From contig CM041776.1 of the NCBI GenBank assembly GCA_023374045.1, forward strand, positions 348,315,636 to 348,379,635: a stretch of 64,000 bases of DNA. The letters are read 5' to 3'. This DNA comes from Limonium bicolor (taxonomy: Eukaryota > Streptophyta > Magnoliopsida > Caryophyllales > Plumbaginaceae). Shown here in pieces: positions 1 through 12,300 of this stretch (position 1 is the first letter of the stretch; every line of letters starts with the position of its first letter). The notes beneath the pieces are model-generated. The model searched no databases. It was not told where the DNA came from and worked only from the letters and a program-made list of their open reading frames with translations. The position numbers and the translations under genes were made by a program.

Positions 1-91
1 AGTATTTAAATACACGTATATATTTAGTCAATGACCACAATTTAAATCTATAATTTGGTTAAGAAATTAATAAGTTGAAATTTAGGAATAT

Positions 92-2952
92 TGTAATTAG
101 TTTACATAAAGTGTTACACAAATAGATCTTATTATATAATTAATAATAAAATGAATGAAATACTTTACATTTAAATGTTCTTATTATATAAACAATAATA
201 AAATAAATGAGTTACTTTTACATCTAAATGTGAAGAGGATAAATAAGTCTAGATTTAATTATTTCTTAATATTTATAGTATTGAGTAATAACTTAATTTT
301 AAGATAAAATCATTAAAAGGATTATGATATAAAACTATATTAAACTATGATTAGGAGATTAATCTAAATAATAATCCTTAAGTTTCTTAGAATTAGTTAA
401 GCCATATAAAATACATTTATTACCAATATTCAGGATGTGAGTTTATAAATAAGTGATGTACATAATAGTTAAAGATTTACAAAAAGGTTTGCAAATAGAA
501 ATTTGATACTTAAAATCATTGAACCTTTAATTAGATGAAACTAGGTTACATAAGAGATTATATTGATTTACCTTTTGACACTGGAAATATTAATGTGTCA
601 TTTGAATATAACGTATGGGGATTTTTTCAGAATAGATTATCTTATTAAATAATTAACAATTTCACTTATGAACCAGAATTTAATTCTTTGATAAATTCTA
701 CCTTATGTAGATATATTGTCCATCCTAAATACAATAAAGGAAATTAATTTATACCTTTGAAACCTTAGGTTTTGTAAAACAATTTAAAACGTATTTAAGG
801 CTTAAGTTTATTGAAGTTTAGTACAAAAGGATTATACATAGTCTATAGAGAGAATGTGTGTAAAAATAAAACATTTAGGAGATTAAAGGTAAGTAAGGAT
901 ACATAAAAGGTTATATTTAAACACCTTATTGTATAGGTAATATTTAAGCAAATAATGTACCTTGTGAATACTAAATGTAAGAGTTCGATAAGTCTAAGTT
1001 AACTATAATATAGTTGTTTCTAGATGAAAAGTAATTTAACATCTTATGACAAAATTATTAGATGGTTGTAATAAAAAGTCTTTCTGAACTAAAGATAAGA
1101 CAAATGAGTTAGTAACTCAATTAGGTTATAATAAAATGCGTCTACAACACTACGATTCCAGTATACAAGATGTAGATCTTAATTAAGTTAAGGGTAAGAC
1201 TTAATCATAACGGGTTATCTAGTAGATATTGTTTAAATACATAATCTTTACATTGTGAGATAATGGTATAGTATTCTGAGATGAGTCCATCATAGGCCAT
1301 AATACAATGTTTACTCTAAATTGGGAATAAAGGTATTGAACTTAAGATTATTATTGAAATTCTTAGATTTAATTATATAATATAAACACCTTTATGATAT
1401 AAAGGTCTCAAAAGTATTGAATGTGAGGATTGTGGTTAAATATGAATAAAGTGGATAGGAGTGGACAGTTAGCAGGTGTTAATAAAATACATTCCTTGAT
1501 CCTACAACCTTGGGCTATACAACCTTCTAAAATAAGTCAAAGGTTATACATAACATTTAAGCGAGGGCTTATAGGATAATTGAGATTTGGAAATAAGAGA
1601 GAGGAATTTATTTAAGTTTTACTTAGGATACAGGTTATTGATAGTAAGTTATCTTCAATGTTCCTCAGAGAATTGTTGAATGTTTGCACGAGTTTACTAG
1701 AACTGCTACAGCGTTGACCAGGTATGATTTCTCGTACTCAGCTTGTTGTGTTTTGGACTCTATGGAATGTGTTGTACTATTTCTCGTACTCCGATATTTT
1801 TACTGATTGACTTGTGGAATGTTTTGGAAAAGGCTAACCTACTTAAAGAGGAATTTCTAAAAAAAAATGGTTGTGTGACTGACTCAGCTTGTGTGACTAA
1901 CTGAGCCTTGGATGTGGAACTCACTTGGGTATTGGTTTCTTCTACTTGGTGTCCCGTTAGACATTGACTGCTTAGGGTTTACGCTTCTGCACTCTGTAGG
2001 ACTGAGTGTTTTGGTATTGCTCTGGGTAGTTGGTGATCTAGTGGGAATTTGGAAAAAGGGTCAATCTTGGAAATCTTTCTTTCGACGTGCGCGCGTCTTC
2101 AATGGTAACAGTGAGGGGCTGTATATCCCCTGTCCCAAAAAGGGACGTGATAGACAGTGAGGGGTTGTATATCCCCTGTCCCAAAAAGGGACGTGATAGA
2201 CAGTGAGGGGCTGTATATCCCCTGTCCCAAAAGGGACGTGATAGACAGGAGGGGCTGTATATCCCCTGTCCCCAAAGGGGACGTGATAAACAGTGAGGGG
2301 TTGTATATCCCCTGTCCTAAAAGGACGTGATTGGCGGTGGGGGCCATCTCTCCCAGTTGAATTATTCCACTCTTGAGTTCTTGGTTCTTGGATCTAATTA
2401 AACATTCCTAGTCCTTTATGGCTACCCGAGTTTTTCTACTCCTAACGGGAATTGGGTTTAACTAAGGAAATGGATGCTTACTAACTATGTGGTGTGACTA
2501 CTTAAGTGGATGACTTGGTTTGGAAGTTCTCTATCTCTATCTTTGTCTTGTTTTCTTTTCTCTTTAACTTGATTGTTTTGAAGTGCTTTATCTCTGTTTT
2601 ACTTTTAAGAGTTATGTTTTATGAGTTTGTTTTTGGAGAATTGTACTAGTTCCATTCCAGGGAACTGACTCACCCCTCCCGGGGTGGGCTGCTTGGTTTC
2701 ATCTTGCAGGTACAAATTGATTTACAGGTGGCCACGAAGAGCATGAGTGATTGGGATGGGACTAGGTTTATGGAGAGCGAAGGTGTTTTATTATTGTTAT
2801 GTTTATGTTAAGTTTTCTCAAAGTTCAGACCGTAACTTAGTTAATTGTAATGGTTGTAATTGGTGAGGTTGGTACCGGTGTTTGGAGCCCGATGGTCTGT
2901 AGCACCTTTAGTTTATTTTCCGCTGTTGTTTTATTATTATAGGGGTGTTACA
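92..2952 (+). mobile_element. Candidate solo LTR (Ty3/gypsy type), AT-rich 5' part
   Basis: The right edge is clear: the segment ends GGGGTGTTACA, the 3' terminus also seen in the long LTRs at 52580 and 62281 and, inverted, at 20584. About 290 bp before it lies a CACCCC..GGGGTG hairpin followed by CTTGCAGGTAC, an arrangement shared with the other LTRs here. The left edge is weaker. TGTAATTAG at 92 is preceded by AATAT (87-91), which matches AATAT (2953-2957) after the right end and would be a 5-bp target duplication, but AT-rich matches of this kind can occur by chance. No coding region is visible. An alternative is that only the last 1 kb is LTR and the AT-rich part is unrelated. Confidence 0.4.
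2109..2331. repeat. Five-copy 46-bp tandem repeat with two hairpins per unit
   Basis: Five head-to-tail units of 44-46 bp. Each unit contains two short inverted repeats, GGGG..TGTATAT.CCCC and GTCCC-A(n)-GGGAC. Units differ by a few substitutions and by the length of the A run in the second loop. The stem bases vary in a compensated way in unit 4 (GTCCCC..GGGGAC). It sits about 620-840 bp before the LTR 3' end, close to where other LTRs in this window carry clusters of short palindromes. Confidence 0.9.
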
Positions 2953-3104
2953 AATATTCAGACTATACCTAGCGACGAATTATATCAGTCTCAATGTGAG
3001 TCGGATTTAAAATTTGTCTCCAGATTGGGAATTTATTTTCGTCTCACAAAATTATTTTGTCATCATTTTTTTTCAATTATACAAACAATATTTCTCTGTT
3101 GTAC

Positions 3105-3390
3105 GCTTGCTCGGATCGATGTCACACGACGCCACGCCCCTGGGTCGATGCCGCGTGCCACATACCTAGGTTGACGCCGTGCACACCAGCCCTGGGTCAT
3201 CGTCGTGTGCTCCGTGTCCGTGTCGCCGTTGTGCGCCCGTGCCCCACACGCGGGTCGTCACTGCTTACCACGTGAATGTACGACACCCTATGCCTACTTG
3301 TTGCTGCGTGCGCCGGTACCTTCACGCGACACCCTGTACCTGCTCGTTTTGCGCTCGTCTCGCTACCTTGCGCGCACTTTCGGACACACC
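3105..3390. repeat. GC-rich degenerate minisatellite
   Basis: A sharply GC- and CpG-rich block in an otherwise AT-rich neighbourhood. It contains loosely repeated units of about 25-28 bp ending in CCTGG or CCTAGG followed by GTCGATG, TTGACG or GTCATCG. Overlapping short ORFs exist in several frames and on both strands, which is expected of stop-poor GC-rich DNA and is not evidence of a gene. The surrounding 2953-3564 shows no other feature. Confidence 0.6.
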
Positions 3391-3564
3391 CCTCACTGTT
3401 ATATATTAGGAAAGATTTCATGAGTTCAATAGAACCAAATTATAAGCAAACTCATATGTAGGCCCGAATGCAATTACTAGATTAAGCTTGCTTTAGCAAA
3501 GAAACACAAAAGAAATAACAAATATGATAAACACGCATGGTACTCAATGGATGTATAGACATTG

Positions 3565-5645
3565 TGTAACGACCTCAAACACGGGCTAAACGTCAGGGAC
3601 GTTACACACCGCGTGCTATACTACCTAAGCCACGCAAGGCTCTAAACTGAACGCGCAATCATAACCCAAAGGAAAATACTCGTATAAATAACCAACATTT
3701 ACAAATGTATCCAAAGTAATCATAAAGCATACGCCCGAAGGCTACAAATACCAAAGCCTTAATCAATACAACGTCGAAAGAGAGAGCCAGAAGTCTCATA
3801 ATCCAAGATGCAAATACAAAGTAAAAACTAAACTCCGAGGGCTCATGATCTCCAACAATGATCAATCTGCAATATTAATATGGTTGTGGAAAGGAGTGAG
3901 CAACCACAACTCAGTAAGCAGCGACAGTCATTAATGAGGTCGGTCAAAACAGTTGAAATCAGAGGTGGAAGCAGAAGAGAAATAACCATAATAGCAGTTA
4001 TCAAATCAGACAGAAGACAGCAGATCCAGATAAAAAATGGAACACACTGGTTCCTAGTTCAGAATACTCAGAGTTTACAATCAGAAGGAGGGACACTAGC
4101 ACAAAGCATAACACTCAGAAGGGTCGGAGACCCATAGATCATAACAGATCTCTCGGAAACGCAGAAATGACCCAAAAGGGCCAAAAGGTTCGTCAACCCC
4201 ACGGAACAGAATGGGAATGACCCACACTCAGAATGACGTCTACATGGTATACCACGGAATATCTCGACCCAGCCATTCACGGCTCAGAAGCAATGACTAA
4301 ATCCCGAAATAGAAGGTTGCAAAACAGATGCAAACTTGCATTAAAAATGCCCAAAATGCAGAGGAATCAATAGTACAGACTTAGGAGAATACAACCCCGC
4401 AAATGGTTAGCAAAACGGAGCGAGAACAAACAATTTGGGCAAAAACAGAGGGGTGTCCGAATATGCGTCCGAACTTGCATGTCCGGACACAATGCGAAAT
4501 CAAAACTGTGAGACGACCGGACTTGCGTCCGACCTTGCAAGTCCGGATGGAGTTCGAAAACGGAAATGCGAAAGTAGCAAAGATCATATCCGGACTTGCG
4601 TCCGACCTTGCAAGTCTAGACAGGTTTTTTGGAAAATGACGGGGTGACGTCCGGACTTGTGAGTCAAGAGCAAAATCTGAAAACTTTGTGGTCTGGATAG
4701 ACGTCCGGACACGGCAAAAATAACAGTTCCAGTTTGACAGAATATGCACGAATTCATATCAAATCACTCCCAAAGTTAGCAACAGTCACATAATTTCAAA
4801 GGCAATTTACCGTGGGGGTTTGCAGAATCAAAACGCAACTATTCAACACTGAATCACAAACGAATTTAAACCTCACAAACTAGTTCTCCCCACGGGTGAG
4901 CTTCCACACCGAATAGAGTAGCCACCTACCTCGATTAACAGCAGAATTCTCGACGAGCTAAAGCAATCCACAATCTACAACCATTCACCAGCGAGCTGGA
5001 ATTAAACAACCACTGAATACAACAATATAGGACCCCAAAATCAGAAACCGAAGAGTAAAAGAAACACCACGAGGCCCCAACATTCTGCAACACAAACCTG
5101 AATCCGTGCACTAGAGGAGCAAAACAGCAACCAGAATCCCAATCCGAACCCAAACCGACGACAACTGGATCAACACATTCAAGTCTTAAAATTAGATATT
5201 CAGGGGAGGAAGAAGACTAGAGCATCAAAGTCAGACATTCTAAAACTCAAACCTGAATGCGGGAGGAGAACAGCAATGCAGTCACGACACTCAATCTGAA
5301 ATCGAATCAATCAGCATAGTCTCAAAATTCAGCCAGGAAGAAGCGCTCAAGAGAGGGGAGAAGGGGAGAACACTCGTTTGAACTTGAAGGTAACCACTGA
5401 CGCTCCCACGATGACTGACGTGAATTACTGATCAGTAAAAGAAGGGAATTAAAATAAATAAGGTTTCCTTTCCTTATCTAAAATAGAATCAACTACCTTA
5501 ATTAAATTGAGGGAAAGACGTCCTCGCCCCTGCCTATTAGCAGAATGCTACCTGAGTCCCAACTGACATAATACAAAGTGGACCAACTTAAGAATAGAGC
5601 ACAAATCCGATTATAATATAAGGTTACGAAATCCAGGTTATAACA
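3565..5645 (-). mobile_element. Solo LTR, 2081 bp, with target site duplication
   Basis: The segment begins TGTAACGACC and ends GGTTATAACA, and is flanked on both sides by CATTG (3560-3564 and 5646-5650), a perfect 5-bp target duplication. No second LTR, primer-binding site or pol fragment adjoins it, so it is a solo LTR left by LTR-LTR recombination. Read on the - strand it ends GGTCGTTACA, like the other gypsy LTRs here, and near that end has a GTGGTTGCTCACTCC hairpin followed by TTGCAG. A palindrome cluster with CCGGAC and GTCCGG motifs lies at 4453-4715. Short ORFs inside are not credible genes. Confidence 0.85.
4453..4715. repeat. Cluster of CCGGAC/GTCCGG short palindromes
   Basis: Several near-palindromic units of about 20 bp, such as GTCCGACCTTGCAAGTCCGG, recur with 30-60 bp spacing inside the solo LTR. 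Closely related motifs (CCGACCTTGCAGGTCCGG) occur in the solo LTR at 22233-22495, and different but analogous ones at 50272 and 59972. Confidence 0.75.
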
Positions 5646-5650
5646 CATTG

Positions 5651-6388
5651 TATACATAAAACCAACACTTAACCTTATGGTAGTGTCAACCTAACCTAAT
5701 ACAAGTTATTGAAATTGATTGAAGTCAAATTTACATATCATGATTATGAAGTTGCTTGATCTTGTAATGTCAATCCAATTTAACCGAATAATTAACTCGA
5801 ATTAGTCCCATGACCGAATCAACCAGCAACATAGAGGCCAACCAGAACCAAAAGTTACCCAAATCTAAGTCATGAAAGTCAAAAGTCAACTACACCAAAA
5901 GTTACCCGTATTGATCCAAACCGATCCGAAATTTTAATAAACCAAACTCAATCCAACAACCCTAATTTCCAGACTCGATCCAAACCAAACCAAACCAAAC
6001 CAAATACTGAATAATTGAAAATCATCTGAACCGAATTGACGAACCCGAACCTAAACCCAAACCAATTGACCCGAACAGCTGGTTCCACCGAGTACTTGGG
6101 TGCAGTTTTGTTTTCCTCGTTTCATATTTTCTCTACACCTAATTTTGTTTGTTATTCCTATAAAAAAATTGTGGTTAAAATATTTTCCGAATAAAGTTGG
6201 TTAAAATATTTTGATACATATTTAAGTATACTCCAGGTTCCTTTGGCGGACAGACTCTCGTCCTCCTTGTACGTCTGCTAAGCTTCACTCCCTGTCTTCA
6301 GCTACAAGCAGGGGAAACTTGTTAAAGAAGAGCTTTGGTCTCGCCCAAGATCACCGGTCAATTGACAATTCACCGGACGTAGGGAGAG
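5651..6388 (+). promoter_or_regulatory. PUX7 upstream region with AACC-rich low-complexity DNA
   Basis: Between the solo LTR and the PUX7 start codon. Roughly 5760-6080 is degenerate low-complexity DNA rich in CCAAACCAAACC and CCGAACC on the + strand. From about 6230 the sequence changes character (CTCTCGTCCTCC) and probably includes the promoter and 5' UTR. A loose TATA-like TATTTAAGT lies near 6221. I cannot place the transcription start. Confidence 0.4.
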
Positions 6389-9300
6389 ATGGACAACGCA
6401 CTAATTCCAGCTGCTAAGGAGCAGCTTATCTCCTCTTTCTTGGAGATCGCCGTCGGGGAGACACCCGAAACCGCTCTTCAATTTCTGCAGGTAACTTCTT
6501 ACTTTCTCTTCCCTTGATTGAAATTCAATTGGTCCTTTCTCGTGCTTCCTTCCGCCTGAGTTCTTGGTTTCCTCTCTAGTTTAAAATTAACTGTTGCTTC
6601 ATATACCATTGTTGTCGGGGGAGGGGAATTACAAATCTTCCGGGTCTCAGGTCGATTTGCACTGCTCGAGTCGCATCCGTTCGAACCTGATTAAAAGAAT
6701 TCACAGGTTCCAACATGAGGGTAATATCAATTACTGGATATCTGATAAACAATTAATGGGTTGTGGTCGACTTGGAGCAAAGTAGAAGACAGTCCTGGTG
6801 TTGTGTACAACTGTTTGCTCGTTTTCTGTCGTTTTCTTTCTACTGGCTCGATCGATGGTTGACTTACGCCCATCAGAGTTTATTTTAAAACTGGATTGCC
6901 ATTCCAATACTGAAAACATTGGATTAAAATAAGCCAAAATAAGAATCTAACTAGCAGTCTACCGTCCACCACTGTTGGAACTAAGTGCATCTGCAACCGC
7001 CAAGGAAAAGGAAATAGAAAGTCGCACTTTGTTCTGACTAGCTAGGTTAACTGTCCACCTGCATTACCAGCTATACAACCATGTGCACTCCAATGGATTG
7101 GGGCTGTCTTGGCGGTGGGCACATGGAAGAATATGCTTAGTGTGGAAGATACAATGACATACTTTGCTGACCGGATAAAATAAAAGATTCAGTGTTAAAT
7201 CAATGGTAATTTCCCCTTTGCTATCTAGAATCATCTGTAGGTCTTGCCTTGGGGCCTGAAAGTGGATTTTAAAGTGTATGAGCGGATCACTTAATTTGAT
7301 TGCAGTATGAAGAATACACTGATGCTTACTTCACTGAGTAATAAAGATATCTGTGTTTATTTCCCATGGACAATGTGTTCCTAGCATGATCGCACTTGCT
7401 AGGTTGTCCATCTGACAGATATATGCGCACGATCTATGGTAAACCCCCGAATGAGAGATGATGGAAGGATGATGGTTTGTTATTTCTTACGATGTTAGGA
7501 TTCATCCCAATGCAACTTTTAGACTTTGAAGGAATCTTTACATAGCAGTTAAATGTGCACAACCAGACGATGAAATGCTTTTCCAATATCTATCGACTTG
7601 TATTACCTCCTAGAGAAGGACTTTGAAATTGTTTGTGCTAGTTATGAAACCAAAATAAATCTACATAAAACAAGATATCATCTGATATTTTTTGCCATTT
7701 TAACTTTTCTTCTATTATATTCAATAGTTCCATTTATTAACTTTGTTATAATTGTCATTTTCCGTGCACAAGTGTTTGTGAAGAATTGAGGGAGCACGAT
7801 TCTGAAATTACAGATGTTGTCATAAAGTTATGTAATACAGTTTAAACAAAAACATGATATATGATGATATTTTCAGAGTGGTGCTTTGTTTCTTATAATT
7901 CTTCTAAAGATGATAATGTGCCTCTACCATTTTGATAAATGCTTAGGCTACAAATTGGAAGCTTGAAGAAGCTATTCAGTTATTTTATGTGGGAAACGAA
8001 GGTAGAAATGTCACAACAATGACCAACTCACCTCCAGCCGCAAGTGCCTCACAGTGGGATGATCAAAACTACAGGTTTCGATCGTGCATACATTTTCATT
8101 AGATGTGATCTTCGGAAGTTCCTATTAATCACATTTACTTCTTCATTTAAGCAGTGGGCCAGGACAGGAGTTAGGAAAGGATGTTCTTGGTCAAGATGAC
8201 AATGATGGAGTTCGTGCCCCTCTCCCAGTAATCAGGGAAGCCCTGTATGGTGATGCACCTGTATATGGGTATTTTTCCTCTTCTTTTGTTTACTACATTG
8301 ATGTTTCTGCTATCTAACTTTTTCCCTACTCTTTGTATTGACCTAACATCTTTTCTGCTTTCCCTCTTTGGGATGGCTAATCATCTTTTCTGTAAACATC
8401 ATAAGCTATAGGTTTAGCCGAAAAAAGGCATAATATTAAACCTACTTACAAGATGAACCGGGTAATTATATTCTTACATTGGATCATGAAATGTTAACGT
8501 GTAACTGATGAAAACCGAATTGGGGGGACCAAGGTAATTAGAGGTACAAATACATACACAGGAGGAATAAGGGGACCACTAAGGAGGGAGGTGCTAGCGA
8601 GTATTGTGTCAGGGTAGTGCTGGAACGACTACCAATTTTGTGGCATGCTTTGTCTGTGTGTGCTGGGATGTAGGCCTTTTCTGTTAGTAGCTAGCTATTT
8701 AAGGAAAGTTAGTATGAGTGTTAGGCATCTCTGGAATTGTCTTGTTGTTGGCCACATTTGTGGATATTGGCAGGCTACGCCTGATTTACTTCTTTTGGCA
8801 GGGAACCCTTCCCTGATCTATCCTCTTTACTACTATTTTATTGCCTATCTCTACTCTCAATGAGAACTATCCTTTCTGGGTTGTCTTAAATTGTCGTATT
8901 GTGTGTGCTACTGTGGTATGGTTTCATCAATTGGTATCAGAGCCATTGGTCCTGATTTTGGTGGCGTTGAGCCCCCACGAACTTAAGGAAATACTTGAGA
9001 GGTTGCAGAGGAACGTGAGAGAGTTGGAAGAACTTACTTCACGATGGAAAGCAAGAAGAACTATTACAACACTTAAGGTTGAAGCTGGGCGAGTGGAGGA
9101 AACAATGGAAAGGGGAACGAAACAAGTTGTCAAGGAGATAAAAGGTGAACGGCCGCCCACAAGGAGCAACAGAAAGAGGGACACAAGGAGGAAGAAGACG
9201 GCGGGAACCAACAGGTCAGACACAAGGGAAACCGAAGGTACAAAAATATTCCCTAAGTTCTAATATGAGGAAGAACGGAGTGAAAAGCGAGAAGGAAAGA

Positions 9301-12300
9301 AAGCAAGGTAAGATTAAAGAATGAGAAGGGCCAAGAGGAAGCGATGTAAAAAGAGGAGGAAACGGAGGACGGTCATCTTGCTGGAGAAAAGGACAAAAGT
9401 GGGTACACCTGCTGCAGGAAATTCGAGTAGGAGAACGGTGCACCGATCCTGGCCAGAATTCCTCAGGAAGGCGAAAGACACGTCAGACAAAAGAAGAAGA
9501 AGAGAGGGCTCCAGAGAGGAAGATCACGCACCCAAGAGAGCCTAGAATCACGGGACGACGACGTTGGTTCCTGGATGAGGATGGGAAGTTGAGCGAAGTA
9601 GATGACCATCAACACACAATTCAAAAATTCGGAAATGAAGGGTTAAAGCCAGAAGTGAGAACAGAAGTGATGCTGTTAAATCCAGAACCAATGCTAGAGA
9701 CGATGAAGAATGCTCAAGAGGTTGAGGAAAAGAATGCAGCGATTGATCGGATTTCAAAATATAATCCGGAGAAATCGACCTCCTGGTCTGGGTCCAAACC
9801 ACTGCGGCTCACAGGGTGTGATCTGCGACACGTTCCAGCGGAGAAAACGACTGGTTCACCATGGAGAGAGGAGACAGCAAGCGCTACGGGGACGCGACCA
9901 GGTTTCTCGCGTGAATCGGGGCCTGCACCAGTGGGTTCTTCGTTCTCCGCTGGGTCGTCATCTTCTGGGGGGGCGCGTTCACAAGAGGAGCAGAGGAGAC
10001 GGGCCTTGGGCTTGTGCTACAGTGGCGGGGTTAAGTGGTACCCAGGCCACAAATGCAAAACGGCTGGACTACGCTTATTAACACCTCAGGAAGAAGAGGA
10101 GCCCGTCATCGAATCTGACCCAGAGAAAAAGGAATGGGAGCAGACCGTCAGTGAAGAAAATACTCAGGCAACCCAATCTCAGCTGTCGCTACTGGGAATC
10201 TCAGCGAAACGGTCGATGACATTGAAAGGAAAAATAGATGGCGTTGATATTCTGGTTCTTGTAGATAGTGGAGCGACGCACAATGTCGTGGCACTCAAGA
10301 CGGTTGCGCAATTGGGGCTAGAAATTGTTGATACAACACCTTTTGGAGTTAGGTTGGGAGTTGGCGGTTGGATTAGCGGCGGTGGAGTCTGCGAAGGGGT
10401 GGAGTTCGTTATTCAGGAAGGGCGATTCAAGCAGGATCTTCTCCCTTTTAACCTGTTCGAAGTAGACGCAATCCTAGGTATGGACTGGCTTGAATCTTTG
10501 GGCGATACTAATACCACCTGGGGTCGACTATCGATTCAGTTCAAACAAAGGGATAACTGGATCAGGCTGCAAGGCAACCCTGGTCCAAGTCAGGCAGAGG
10601 TGTCTTTACAAATGATGCACCGTACACTTCAAACGGGAGGAAGGGGGCCCCAATTAGTTTGGACATTCCAAGGGTGAAAAACAGTTTTGTTTGGAGGGAT
10701 AAACAATCCAGTGGCTGCTATCTCAGGAGACCCGCATCTACCATACTGTACATGCTTCGCAGCTCAAAAAAGAAGTGCAAGGTGCGTCTGTGGCCACCAT
10801 CATTCCACCAATCCTGCCTGAGGGGTTGGAGCTAGCTCTCACCCCCGGTAATGTCATTCAAGTCAGACAGTGCGCAGACAGGGAGTGGGAGGTCCTGGTG
10901 CGCTGGAAGGGCGGTCCCGAATTTGAAGATTCCTGGGAACTTGCCTCCACAATCCAGCAACAGTGCCCTACTTTCCACCTTGAGGACAAGTGTTCTCTTT
11001 TCGGGGAAGGGATTAGGAAACCGAATTGGGGGGACCAAGGTAATTAGAGGTACAAATACATACAGGAGGATAAGGGGACCACTAAGGAGGGAGGTGCTAG
11101 CGAGTATTGTGTCAGGTAGTGCTGGAACGACTACCCAATTTTGTGGCATGCTTTGTCTGTGTGTGCTGGGATGTAGGCCTTTCTGTTAGTAGCTAGCTAT
11201 TTAACAGAAAGTTAGTATGAGTGTTAGGCATCTCTGGAATTGTCTTGTTGTTGGCCACATTTGTGGATATTGGCAGGCTACGCCTGATTACTTCTTTTGG
11301 CAGGGAACCCTTCCTGATCTATCCTCTTTACTACTAGTTTATTGCCTATCTCTACTCTCAATGAGAACTACATCCTTTCTGGGTTGTCTTAAATTGTCGT
11401 ATTGTGTGTGCTACTGTGGTCTGGTCTCATCAGTAACCAAAGTAACGTACTGTATATTTTTTTGAGCTTTGCAATATCCATGGATTGATGAGTAAGAATC
11501 TCAGAGCTTTGTACTCAGTTTGGTGACATTATTAATTTGTGAAGTATAATATTATGCTATTTCATTTTCTGGACGTTATGCATTTTCCTAGAGCTCCGAG
11601 AACTTATGTACCACATGAAGCAAACTCAGTTGTTGCCTTCCGTAATTTCAATGAGGAAATGAAACGACCGGGAGTGTGGGAATCCAACCAAGCTGGTCCC
11701 TCTACTGCAGATAATGCTCAAGACAATCTTGCTGCTCTATATCGTCCACCATTTGCGTTAATGTTTCATGGGGCTTTTGAAAAGGTAAGGAGCTTTTGTT
11801 TCCAATAGAATCTTTGTTTTTCCCAAGAACTCTTTATTTTGGGCTAATCGCCAGAGGTCCCCAGACAAAGGGAAGAACTTCCCTGGAACTAGCCACTCAG
11901 TGTGGGCTGAGTTACAAACAATAATGCGCAACCAACTTCCCCCCTGAATACTAGTAGTTTCCTATTTTTTACTTCTTTGTCACCCACTACACTCAAGAAA
12001 GGATTAGAAAGAATTAGTTACAACTAGTCCCCCTTTGCCTGCCTCCTCCCCTCTATGGTGACCCAGCCAGCCTAGTCACTAACCCCACACTAACAGATCT
12101 CTTAATAATTCTCGTCTTTGTGATGTTTAAATGCTAGCGATTGACAATATCCTAATTGACTATATACACTGGACCTATTAATCGCAAGGGTGATAATCTT
12201 TATTGTCTGACTACTTATGATATTTAGTGAGACAGAGCCGGATCTTCAGTTCAAATTGGCTGATTCTTGTTAGCTTATTTCCGTGGGCGCTGTGTAGTTC

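Larger units (their letters stand above)
8506..11432 (+). mobile_element. Internally deleted Ty3/gypsy chromovirus inside PUX7 intron 3
   Basis: Two direct LTRs (8506-8929 and about 11013-11432) flank 2.1 kb of internal DNA. The element is bordered by a perfect 5-bp target duplication GTAAC (8501-8505 and 11433-11437). The primer-binding site TGGTATCAGAGCC directly follows the left LTR, and a polypurine tract GGGGAAGGGA precedes the right one. The interior retains degraded gag, an aspartic protease, and the integrase C-terminus with a chromodomain; reverse transcriptase, RNase H and the integrase core are absent. It lies in the same orientation as PUX7, so its LTR promoter and polyadenylation signals face the gene's sense direction. 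LTR differences are visible, so it is not brand new. Confidence 0.93.

Noticed and set aside
2109..2331. Possible CRISPR-like array
   Set aside because: The units are contiguous with no unique spacers, and the genome is a plant. It is a minisatellite.
8841..9263. 140-codon ORF across the chromovirus LTR end and gag start
   Set aside because: It begins inside the LTR and crosses the primer-binding site. Only its second half resembles gag, and it ends by a stop, so it is not a separate gene.
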